Assembly: GCA_023248505.1 (NCBI GenBank)
Contig: JAHFEM010000008.1
Span: forward strand, 1 to 13,582
DNA from: Nitrospirota bacterium
GTDB lineage: Bacteria > Nitrospirota > Nitrospiria > SBBL01 > Manganitrophaceae
DNA: 13,582 bases
Direction: 5' to 3'
The first letter of the stretch is position 1. The number at the start of each line of letters is the position of its first letter. Made by a program: the position numbers and the translations under genes. The notes below the pieces were generated by a model, which saw only the letters and a program-made list of their open reading frames with translations, searched no databases and was not told where the DNA came from. Positions 7,093 through 13,582 of the stretch are shown in pieces.

Positions 7093-7131
7093 GACGAAAC
7101 AACTATAGCAGAGAATTTCGTCGATTGCCAA
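7093..7131 (-). promoter_or_regulatory. vapBC promoter with operator-like inverted repeat
   Basis: On the minus strand, TTGGCA (7131-7126) and an extended -10, TGCTATAGT (7110-7102), are 18 bases apart, a strong sigma70 match. GACGAAA (7093-7099) and TTTCGTC (7116-7122) form a 7-bp inverted repeat centred on the -10 box, with arm starts 23 bases apart, about two helical turns. This arrangement suits a VapB dimer pair blocking RNA polymerase. Confidence 0.6.
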
Positions 7132-7217
7132 TGTTTGTCGCTGCTTCTTATTCTAGCTTAAAGATCGGCCATAACGATGCTCTCTTATGCGGTGCAGGAT
7201 GAGTCAAGAGCAGATTT

Positions 7218-7241
7218 GACCCCTTGGTAGACCCCTTGGTC
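7218..7241. repeat. Tandem 12-base repeat, right copy of the vapBC-flanking repeat
   Basis: GACCCCTTGGTA is followed directly by GACCCCTTGGTC, 11 of 12 identical. Positions 7220-7238 match the sequence at 6400-6418 at 17 of 19 bases. It is preceded by CAAGAGCAGATTT. There are only two units, so it is not a CRISPR. Confidence 0.5.
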
Positions 7242-7379
7242 CTTGTTGTTCTTACACAAATAATAAAAATCCTGGATAAATGTCGAATCGGTTTTAGGCC
7301 GGATCTCAATTTAATTTCTTCTTTAAATTAGCAATTATCAGTTTCTGAATGTTAATTATACTCTTCGAACAATCTAAAG

Positions 7380-7991
7380 CTAGGAGCAATTCTGAAACGG
7401 CTTTGCCTTTCTCAATATTTTATTGATTTCGGCCTCTTCGTAGTGGCGATATGTTTTTCCCAATATTACACAAGCATGGAGATAAACCGTCCTTCGGGGC
7501 ATTTTTTTTACGAGGTCAGTTTTAGTAAAAGTGGTTCCCTCAATTTCGATCTGTTCTGGTAGGTTGTACGCAAAACATTTTACAAAAGATTTTATCTGGT
7601 TTGCATCAAGATCAACCATGTACCGGTCAAACGAGAAGTTTACATTTTTTATGTCATGAACAAGTTTGTTCCGAAGTTCTGAAAGCGAGCGAATGAATCG
7701 CCGCTCATCTTCGTCAAGCAATCCTATGTCTCGCACGAATGCAAGTTTTCCAGCAGATGTATCGCTGAGTTCAAGCCGCGAGAAAACCTCGAGAACATTA
7801 TCGAAACCAGAAGAGATGGCTAGCAGACGACTCACCGCAGATTCGAGGAGAGCATGTAGCTTAATGACGAAAGACCAATCATCCCCTTCACTGAGCAGCC
7901 TTTGAATAAACTTTTCCGGAAGATGTAACCGAGATTCAAGTGTTGCCATTCTTTCTATAAATTCTTTTTCTAATTCAGCTTCTGTTGACAT
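7380..7991 (-). CDS. HEPN-domain protein, possible RNase of a defence or toxin system
   Basis: This is a 203-residue helical protein. The middle section resembles HEPN-fold proteins of the MltR/DUF4145 type: ALLESAVSRLLA (47-58), LAFVRDIGLLDEDE (83-96), then SELRNKLVHDI, which carries the HEPN R-x4-H motif at R107 and H112. Active HEPN proteins are metal-independent RNases in toxin-antitoxin and abortive-infection systems; inactive ones are binding partners. Which applies here is not known. The C-terminal 80 residues are unassigned, and no nucleotidyltransferase (MNT) partner is adjacent. GC is about 40 percent against about 60-65 percent in the ParB-like gene 35 bases upstream, pointing to separate acquisition. 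There is no clear Shine-Dalgarno before ATG 7991. Confidence 0.75.
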   Translation of the reverse strand: MSTEAELEKEFIERMATLESRLHLPEKFIQRLLSEGDDWSFVIKLHALLESAVSRLLAISSGFDNVLEVFSRLELSDTSAGKLAFVRDIGLLDEDERRFIRSLSELRNKLVHDIKNVNFSFDRYMVDLDANQIKSFVKCFAYNLPEQIEIEGTTFTKTDLVKKMPRRTVYLHACVILGKTYRHYEEAEINKILRKAKPFQNCS

Positions 7992-8026
7992 AGCAGTAAT
8001 TTATGTGCCAAATGGTTCGTAATAGT

Positions 8027-9022
8027 TTATTCTGTCTCCTCCACCACCCCACCCGTCTTTGCCAGATCTTCCATCTTAATCTTCTCCGGATTAAACTTCG
8101 CCAGCGCCTTGTTCATCCGCTCCAGCGTTTCGTTGAATGAAAGCGGCTCGGCGTCCTTGGGCCGGAATCGGATCGGGTTGATTCTTGCCACGACAAAGCT
8201 GCGCAGATAAGGGCTGGTGAGGCCGCGGGTTTTTAGAAGTTCGACCTGGCTGCTGACGGTTTCATCCAATCGGAGCAGGGCGTCGGCCCGCTCTTGTCGG
8301 AGCGCCGTCGCATCGCCGATCGGCTTTTTGATGAAGGTATCGACGCGCCGCAGGATCGGGTGATAGGCCCCGCCGGAGAAGCGCGGGCGCGCTTCGTAGC
8401 AGAAGCCGAGGGTGATCAGGGCCGCTTCTTCAAATTCGAGCTGATAGGTTTCTTCCGTGGCGTTACCGAGGCCGGCCAGCTCCCGGTACATCCTCACCAC
8501 TTCCAGCGCCCGCTCGCGGAGATTGTGCGCCTTCTCGGTGTTCAGCGCCAGGATCTGATAGGCGACCGACGCCTCCGGCGCGACGATCGCGATGATGCTC
8601 TTGGCGCCGAGGGTCCGCATCGCCGAGAGCCGATGGTGCCCGTTCGGCGTCCAGTATTTGGTGGCGCCTTCTTTGTCGATCCGGACGGCGATGATCGGGT
8701 CCAAGAAGCGGCCGATCTTTCCGATGACCCGCTCCAGCTTGCGGACATGCATCTCGGAGAGGTTGCGCTGATAGGGGGTCGGTTCCACTTTGTCGATCGG
8801 AAGGGCCGCCATCACCAGCCAATGGCCGCCGTAGGGCTCCCGGTAGATCGACAGGACCTTCCCGCCGTCGGCTTCGATCTGCTGATGGAGCGCGATCGCC
8901 TCTCCCGGCGGCTTCGCGGCGAGCAGCTCGGTCGCGCTCAACCCCACCGAAACCCCCGCCGGCTTCCGCCGCTTCCGGACGGCGCCCGGCGCGCGCGGCT
9001 TCTTCGGTTTTTTCTCCGGCAT
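8027..9022 (-). CDS. Stand-alone ParB-like (ParB/Sulfiredoxin fold) protein
   Basis: This 331-residue protein has a very basic N-terminal tail of about 22 residues, then a ParB N-terminal-type domain at roughly 72-150: VEPTPYQRNLSEMHVRKLE, DPIIAVRID and the GHHRL motif (128-132) that replaces the GERR/GHRR nucleotide-binding motif of ParB. A ParB-like ALNTEKAHNLRERALEVV helix follows at about 159-176. The C-terminal half is helical and unassigned. There is no ParA, no visible parS cluster and no chromosome-partition neighbours. Partitioning is therefore unlikely, and a role in an accessory or defence element is more plausible; neither is shown. The start is supported by GAGGG 7 bases before ATG 9022. 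GC is about 60-65 percent, unlike the HEPN gene downstream. Confidence 0.85.
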   Translation of the reverse strand: MPEKKPKKPRAPGAVRKRRKPAGVSVGLSATELLAAKPPGEAIALHQQIEADGGKVLSIYREPYGGHWLVMAALPIDKVEPTPYQRNLSEMHVRKLERVIGKIGRFLDPIIAVRIDKEGATKYWTPNGHHRLSAMRTLGAKSIIAIVAPEASVAYQILALNTEKAHNLRERALEVVRMYRELAGLGNATEETYQLEFEEAALITLGFCYEARPRFSGGAYHPILRRVDTFIKKPIGDATALRQERADALLRLDETVSSQVELLKTRGLTSPYLRSFVVARINPIRFRPKDAEPLSFNETLERMNKALAKFNPEKIKMEDLAKTGGVVEETE

Positions 9023-9093
9023 CGTCGATCCCTCAGAAAAGAGATGTCCCTATGATAATCAAGCCGGGGTCAAAAGGGAAGCCTGACCGCATC

Positions 9094-9105
9094 AAGCGGC
9101 CGCTT
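9094..9105. repeat. 12-bp perfect palindrome between operon end and ParB-like gene
   Basis: AAGCGGCCGCTT lies 14 bases after the stop of the exported-protein gene, in the 96-base gap before the ParB-like gene. It is itself enclosed by an 8-bp inverted repeat, ATGATAAT (9052-9059) with ATTATCAT (9115-9122). No U tract follows, so it is at best a weak terminator. Confidence 0.35.
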
Positions 9106-9118
9106 CAGCGGGATATTA

Positions 9119-10177
9119 TCATCGCGACTCGAAAAGCCGCTCCCTGACTTCAATCGCCCGTTCCCACTTCTTCTGGTAGGCCGGCACCCTGTCGTCGGCG
9201 AAGCGGAAGAGGTCGATCCCCATCATGATGAAAGGGGCGTCGTTGAACCAGCGGCCGTCTTCGTTGGCGTCGTGCCAGGTGACGCCGAGGGTCACGAATC
9301 GGCCCCAGTGTGCGATGAATCCGATCCCCGGGCGAAGGTCGTCGCGAAGCGAGACGGCGGCGGAAATCCCTCCCCAGCGGAGCCCCGCTTCCGGCTTGTC
9401 GAGATTCCGCCAGTGGTACCAGACATGGCCCAAGAGCTCGATCGCCAGGCTCTCTTTGGCGGTCACTTCTTTGAAGCTCTTCGTGCCGATCTCGACCCCC
9501 AGTTCGGGATGAAGGAGGATCCACTGCCGCATCGGCGGGTACTGAATATTGTCGGCGCCGATCGTCGCGCTGTTGAAGGCCGCCTCCCACGGAAATTGCG
9601 ACATTCCCTCCCGCATGTAGATCTCCCAGCGGTCCTTGGCGTTTTCGATCGCCGCCACCGTCTGCTCGATCGCCGGCTTTTTGAAGTGGGTCAGAAGGCG
9701 ACTGACCGTGTCGATCCGAAAAAGGAGGTCTTCGGCTTGTGGGTCGGGGAGGGCCTCGATCTCCTGGTAGGGGAGAGCATACCCCTTTCCTGAGAAACAG
9801 ACCCCGTCCGGACAGGGGAATTGAAAAAGACCGGTCGGGGTGCGGGCGAGAAAGGTGTCGAGGGTCTCCCCCTTTTTATCGGCTGCCGCCAGGTTGGCCT
9901 CGAAGTGGGAGAAGCGTTCATTCAATACCCGGAGAGCTTCGAGGAGACGTTGGTACGCCGGCTCCGTCTTTCCCCAGAGGGGAGAAGATTCCAGATCCTT
10001 CTGAAGCCCCCGAAAGACGGTCGGGTAGTCGTAGGCCGCCAGCGGCTGCCGATACCGGTTCAGCGCCTGCTCAAAGGCGCGTGGGTCGTCCGGCTTCGGC
10101 GTCCATTCGTAGGGGTCGAGGGCGAGCGCCGGCCGGGCAAGAAGGAGAAGGACGATCGTCAGGAGTAGGCGCTTCAT
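9119..10177 (-). CDS. Exported protein of unknown family, third gene of the dioxygenase operon
   Basis: This 352-residue protein has a classical Sec signal peptide: KR then LLLTIVLLLLARPALA, with probable cleavage after A19. It has no lipobox. The mature protein starts LDPYEW and contains a helical region at about 30-110, a close cysteine pair in FPCPDGVCF (C122 and C127) that could form a disulfide, and a C-terminal half rich in Trp, His and Gly with alternating hydrophobic stretches (LGHVWYHWRNLD, GIGFIAHWGRF, GVTWHDANEDGRWF). I do not recognise the family. Its ATG overlaps the hydrolase stop as ATGA (10174-10177), so the two are translationally coupled and the protein likely works with that gene pair, in the periplasm or cell envelope. 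Confidence 0.85.
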   Translation of the reverse strand: MKRLLLTIVLLLLARPALALDPYEWTPKPDDPRAFEQALNRYRQPLAAYDYPTVFRGLQKDLESSPLWGKTEPAYQRLLEALRVLNERFSHFEANLAAADKKGETLDTFLARTPTGLFQFPCPDGVCFSGKGYALPYQEIEALPDPQAEDLLFRIDTVSRLLTHFKKPAIEQTVAAIENAKDRWEIYMREGMSQFPWEAAFNSATIGADNIQYPPMRQWILLHPELGVEIGTKSFKEVTAKESLAIELLGHVWYHWRNLDKPEAGLRWGGISAAVSLRDDLRPGIGFIAHWGRFVTLGVTWHDANEDGRWFNDAPFIMMGIDLFRFADDRVPAYQKKWERAIEVRERLFESR

Positions 10178-11238
10178 CGGGCGGCATCCATCGCGCCGTA
10201 AAACTGGACAAGCGATTTGATCCAGTGGGCCGGCGACGGATCATCCCCGAGAGCGGTCTTGAGCGCTTCCAACCGGACGGCCAGCTCCTTTGCCTTTTGA
10301 ATGACGGTAAACTTCCCGCCGAATTGGGGGAAGCGGTCGGGATTGATCGCGGCGATCTCCTCCTCCGGCGTGACCGACTTGGGGGTGGTCAGCTTCCTCA
10401 AGATCGGAATGTGGACGCGGGGGTTCAGGAGATAGTGGCTTAAGCTGTGGACGTTCGGATCGTAGTAGTGGCGGATCGGGACGGCAGAATAGTTTTTCCA
10501 GCCGACCGGATCGAACATTCGGGGAAAGGGGACCGGATCGGCCTCATGCCGCATGTTCCAGTAAGTGGCGCAGTAGGAGCCGGGATCTTCGACCGGCCCC
10601 GGCCGGACGATCGACTCATAGACCTTCTTCATCTCCCGATCTTCGGTCTGGAGAAAGCGGCTGGTGTTGGCGACCATAAAAATGTGATTAAACCGCCAGT
10701 GAGAAGGGTTCAACGCATTGGTTTTGTCTCCCCACCGGACCGTTCCGAGAAGATGGAGGGAATCGTGCGCCACCGCCGTCCCCATGCTGTGGGCGAGGAC
10801 CGAGCAGGCGGCGCTGCCGTCTGCGTCGAACGCCGCCTCGATCCGCTTGGCGATCTGCGCGATCACATGGCTTCGAACCCGCTCGCGGTAGACGGGGCAA
10901 AATCGGTACATGGCGATGTCGGCGACGTGCGACCAGAAGAAATTATTCTCCTTCTCCCCGGCCGACGCCATCCACGAAAGGGCCCCGGTCAGGGTGCCGG
11001 TCGGATCGAGCTGTTGGATCTGCGCCGTGTCCTGCTGGCACTTTGAGGCGATCTCCTGAAAGATCTCATCGTAGTGGATCGGGACGAACTCGACCCGCGC
11101 TTCGAGCGGCTTCGATTGAAAATAGGGATACTGTCGGCTCACCTGCCGGAGGGTCTTCACGGGACCGTCGACCTCCTCCGCCCAATCGGTCTCGTGAACC
11201 CCGATCCCATGAATCAGAAAGAGAAGCTGTTTTGGCAT
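10174..11238 (-). CDS. Alpha/beta-hydrolase, putative lipase or esterase
   Basis: This is a 354-residue protein without a signal peptide. The N-terminal LLFLIHGIGVHE (5-16) is the first strand and oxyanion loop of the alpha/beta-hydrolase fold. The nucleophile elbow is AHSMG with S151, and the helix after it reads TAVAHDSLHLLG. Likely acid and base are D234 in HEADPVPFPR and H264 or H268 in VHSLSHYLLNP. A complete Ser-Asp-His triad is therefore possible. The segment at about 75-130 is probably a lid. The substrate is unknown; lipase, esterase and thioesterase activity are all possible. It starts 12 bases after the dioxygenase stop, with TAGGAG overlapping that stop region, and is coupled by ATGA to the next gene. 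The context suggests release or processing of fatty acyl groups for the oxygenase. Confidence 0.85.
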   Translation of the reverse strand: MPKQLLFLIHGIGVHETDWAEEVDGPVKTLRQVSRQYPYFQSKPLEARVEFVPIHYDEIFQEIASKCQQDTAQIQQLDPTGTLTGALSWMASAGEKENNFFWSHVADIAMYRFCPVYRERVRSHVIAQIAKRIEAAFDADGSAACSVLAHSMGTAVAHDSLHLLGTVRWGDKTNALNPSHWRFNHIFMVANTSRFLQTEDREMKKVYESIVRPGPVEDPGSYCATYWNMRHEADPVPFPRMFDPVGWKNYSAVPIRHYYDPNVHSLSHYLLNPRVHIPILRKLTTPKSVTPEEEIAAINPDRFPQFGGKFTVIQKAKELAVRLEALKTALGDDPSPAHWIKSLVQFYGAMDAAR

Positions 11239-11250
11239 CGGTTTTTACTC

Positions 11251-13582
11251 CTACTTAAACGCCTCGTCCCCCTCCGCTCCCGCGCGGGGTTTCCATCCCA
11301 GCGAGTAATATTCCGCGCGGTCGCGGGCCCACGGATCAAACGCGTTGACGACATGCGCCAACTCCGGCGCCAGCTCCGGGGCGGCCCGCAGCAGGATGCG
11401 CTTCAAGGGCGAAACTTCCACCGCGTGACCGTTCGGCGTTCCCTTCTCCATCACCTTCCCGTCGGGGCCGTTGTTCGTCACCCACTCGACGCCGAGGTGG
11501 GTGTAGAACTCGGGGCGGAAGCTGGAGGTGAAGAAGCGGTCGCTGAAGAGCCGCCGGGAGGCGTTGAGGATGAAGACCTGGAACTGGGTCTCGGAGATCG
11601 CGAAGCCGTGCGGGCGGGCAAATTCCGACAGCCAGCCGACGACCGTATCGACATCCTCGATGTTGTCGACCAGGCTCTTGTCGGGATGGCCGAGGCAGTC
11701 GGTGATCGGCGTGCCGTCGTCGTTCACCTGGGCGGAGGTGATCACCTTCGAGGCGTCGCAGATGTGCTGGCCGTAAACCTCGCGCAGAAGTCCGACGAGC
11801 CGCGCTTGCTCGGCGCGCTCCGGCGAATCTTTCGCAAGGCGCGGGTCGATAAAGTCGTCGTAGCTCGTCAGCTGCTTCAGGCCGTACTGACGGCGGAACT
11901 CGTTGAAGCGGGGGACGCCGCGCTCGCGGTCGCGAATCAGATCGAGCGCCGCCACGTCGAGCTTGTCGGTCGCCGTCTGCAGCCGCGGCATCGGGAGGTT
12001 CTGAAGGAACTGCGGTTGGTTCTGGAGGGTGAGGAGGCCCAAGCGCTGGCGTCCCATCGAGAGGGCCCAGCTGGCGAGGCCGCGCGTCTCCATCGCCTCC
12101 GTCGCTTTGCCTCGGAAGGTCTCGACCACCGGGATTTTGTTTCGGCTGGTGTTCGGATTTCCGACTTCCCGGAATTCGATCAGATCGGGAACCAGCGCGT
12201 GCAATCGGTAGACGGTGACGAACTCCTCCGGAAAGTTGAACGGCGACCCGAAGTGGTTGACCCCGCCGTTGACATGGTCGGGATTCTTCAGGCTCCAGAT
12301 GTCTGTCTTTTCAGGATCGAACTTGGCGAAGAGGGCGTCATCTGCGTAGACCCGGCTTCCCAGGCCGAAGATCCCCGGACCGGAGGCAAAGACCGAATAC
12401 CATTGAGAGGCTTTCTTGGCGTTCTCCGATGTGCCGAAGTTGTCGATGACGATCTTCTCCAGCGCGCGCGTGACGAGGTTATCCTTCTGGATCAGTCCGC
12501 TCCAGTTGGAGTTCATCCCGAGGAAGAGCGGCTCATCGTAGAGGAGCTGCGGGGTCCATTCAATCGTGTGGATCTTGGCGATCTCCGCGGAGACGACCAG
12601 CCGCGCCACCTCGAACAGCTCATCGTCGGTGACCTCTTTGTAGCGGATGACCACATCGGGCCGCGCGGGGTTCAGAAGGCCGGAGTCGGCCTCCGGCTTC
12701 GCCGCCGCCCGCTTGCGGAAAGCTTCGACGAAGAGATTATGCTCGCGGGCGAAGAGGTTATGGTAGAAGCTCGTTCCGATCGACCAGTTGTCGGGAAAGG
12801 CGGTCGCCTCCTGGCCGGCCCAGGCGGGGTTGATCGGATCGGCCGGCGCAAACGGGGGGAGATAGCCGATCTTCTCGCCGGCCGCCGCCCGCTGCGGGAT
12901 CGGCACCAGCAGCAGCTTGGCCGGATCGTTCGGATCGCGTTTCACCCGCCGCTGCGAGGTCTCATCATAGCCGTAGAGCTGGGAGGCGTCCCACCAGGCG
13001 GTGACGGTGTTCCGCGTGGTCTTGTAGGCGCGGGCGGGCAGGGTCTTCCCTTTGTAAGTGAAGGTCGCGGGATCGCTCTCCTCGGCGAAGAATGATTTCT
13101 CCATCCGATCGTCGGGACGGCAACCGAGCTTCGCGATCTCCTCGGAGGTGAGCGGGGCCTCGACGTTGTTGACCCGCTGCATTTTGCATCCGACGGCCAT
13201 CTTCTCCGATTGATTATGTCCGTCCTCCAGGTGGGAGAACCAGTCGTGGGTCATGAACTGAATCCAGAACGCCGCCAGAACGTTGAAAAGGGGGGCTTTC
13301 TTGTAGTCGCAATTCGCTTCGGGGGAGCCGCCGGGGAGCCCCTGCCCCTCGCGGCACTTCTCCGGCTGCGACTGCGCGCGGGTGAAGAGCTTGCGGCTGA
13401 TGACTTGGGGGTCGGGCGTCAGCAGTCCGAGCCGATCGCCGTGGCGATTCCACGCCAGCTCGTTCTTTTTGAGGTCGGGGAAGGTCGATTCGAATTGGAC
13501 GTTTCGGGCGAACGGCATGCCGGTCGAACCCATGGCGGGGTTCTTGAGGTCGTTGCAGATCCCGGTGAGGTTCCGAAAACGG
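11251..13582 (-). CDS. Alpha-dioxygenase/cyclooxygenase-like haem peroxidase (fatty-acid oxygenase), 5' partial
   Basis: The frame is open to the window edge, so the N-terminus is missing; 776 residues are visible, numbered here from codon 13581. The internal ATG at 13533 is not the start, because the family motif RFRNLTGICND precedes it. The animal haem peroxidase superfamily is clear, and the closest match by eye is plant alpha-dioxygenase, which adds O2 to the alpha carbon of fatty acids. Key features: distal H112 in IQFMTHDW, WWDASQLYGYD, REHN, H338 and T343 in KIHTIEWT, radical Y458 and proximal H461 in VYRLHALVPD, AALDLIRDRERG (544-555), GFAISET (659-665), and Arg in ASRRL (676-677). 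It exceeds plant enzymes (about 620-640) by at least 130 residues, with insertions between the distal and proximal His. No signal peptide can be judged. It leads a three-gene operon. Confidence 0.92.
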   Translation of the reverse strand, partial: RFRNLTGICNDLKNPAMGSTGMPFARNVQFESTFPDLKKNELAWNRHGDRLGLLTPDPQVISRKLFTRAQSQPEKCREGQGLPGGSPEANCDYKKAPLFNVLAAFWIQFMTHDWFSHLEDGHNQSEKMAVGCKMQRVNNVEAPLTSEEIAKLGCRPDDRMEKSFFAEESDPATFTYKGKTLPARAYKTTRNTVTAWWDASQLYGYDETSQRRVKRDPNDPAKLLLVPIPQRAAAGEKIGYLPPFAPADPINPAWAGQEATAFPDNWSIGTSFYHNLFAREHNLFVEAFRKRAAAKPEADSGLLNPARPDVVIRYKEVTDDELFEVARLVVSAEIAKIHTIEWTPQLLYDEPLFLGMNSNWSGLIQKDNLVTRALEKIVIDNFGTSENAKKASQWYSVFASGPGIFGLGSRVYADDALFAKFDPEKTDIWSLKNPDHVNGGVNHFGSPFNFPEEFVTVYRLHALVPDLIEFREVGNPNTSRNKIPVVETFRGKATEAMETRGLASWALSMGRQRLGLLTLQNQPQFLQNLPMPRLQTATDKLDVAALDLIRDRERGVPRFNEFRRQYGLKQLTSYDDFIDPRLAKDSPERAEQARLVGLLREVYGQHICDASKVITSAQVNDDGTPITDCLGHPDKSLVDNIEDVDTVVGWLSEFARPHGFAISETQFQVFILNASRRLFSDRFFTSSFRPEFYTHLGVEWVTNNGPDGKVMEKGTPNGHAVEVSPLKRILLRAAPELAPELAHVVNAFDPWARDRAEYYSLGWKPRAGAEGDEAFK

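Larger units (their letters stand above)
7070..7379. other. AT-rich intergenic region (310 bases) between vapB and the HEPN gene
   Basis: It contains the vapBC promoter (7093-7131), the tandem GACCCCTTGGT repeat (7218-7241), and an all-AT 7-bp inverted repeat (7308-7314 with 7323-7329) about 50 bases after the HEPN gene stop. No coding frame is visible. GC is near 35-40 percent downstream of 7240. Confidence 0.55.

Noticed and set aside
7070..7102. Longer antitoxin start at 7102
   Set aside because: It overlaps the predicted -10 box and lies before the expected transcription start; ATG 7069 has its own GAGGA.
7218..7241. Tandem GACCCCTTGGT units as a CRISPR
   Set aside because: Only two 12-base units with no spacer; no cas genes.
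8294..9055. A 253-residue plus-strand open frame
   Set aside because: It is antisense to the ParB-like gene, which has a clear domain and Shine-Dalgarno; the composition is Arg/Asp-rich shadow.
11074..13095. A 673-residue open frame on the plus strand
   Set aside because: It lies antisense to the dioxygenase and hydrolase genes, is rich in Arg, Gly, Asp and Val as expected of a high-GC shadow frame, and has no recognisable domain.
13531..13533. ATG 13533 as the start of the dioxygenase
   Set aside because: The frame is open upstream to the window edge and encodes the conserved RFRNLTGICND motif, so this Met is internal.
1..13582. tRNA, rRNA or complete insertion sequence
   Set aside because: I saw no cloverleaf with a TTCGA arm in the right place, no rRNA-like stretch and no transposase frame in the gaps read by eye.

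Overview
This 13.6 kb window is bacterial chromosome. Most genes have Shine-Dalgarno sites and sigma70-like promoters, and several proteins have Gram-negative style signal peptides. GC is about 60-65 percent in the right third and 40-50 percent in parts of the middle. I could not fix the taxon from sequence alone. The mix of DoxX, DUF2231 and small exported proteins would suit a deep-branching environmental Gram-negative such as Nitrospirota, but that is a weak inference.

Left part (1-3500): the end of a Gly/Gln/Pro-rich protein and its terminator; a small exported protein; family I inorganic pyrophosphatase; a cold-shock protein; then two small membrane proteins, DUF2231 and DoxX. These look like housekeeping and envelope genes, mostly as single transcription units.

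Middle part (3800-9000): everything is on the minus strand and resembles a defence or accessory island. In transcription order it holds a stand-alone ParB-like protein, a low-GC HEPN-domain protein, a VapBC-type toxin-antitoxin pair, and a PaeR7I/XhoI-type type II restriction-modification pair (methyltransferase first, endonuclease second, overlapping by one base). The vapBC module sits between two near-identical 19-base direct repeats. Both vapBC and the R-M operon have recognisable promoters with symmetrical sequences over them, which are candidate autoregulatory operators.

Right part (9119 to the end): a tightly packed minus-strand operon. Its first gene runs off the window edge and encodes a haem dioxygenase of the plant alpha-dioxygenase/cyclooxygenase type. 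All the family's key residues can be seen: the distal and proximal His, the Tyr-x-x-His radical site, the substrate-binding His/Thr pair and the C-terminal Arg-Arg. It is followed after 12 bases by an alpha/beta-hydrolase, and then, with an ATGA overlap, by an exported protein of unknown family. The simplest reading is a bacterial fatty-acid oxygenation (oxylipin) operon in which the hydrolase supplies or processes lipid substrates. This is the most interesting part of the window.

I saw no tRNA, rRNA, CRISPR array or complete insertion sequence.
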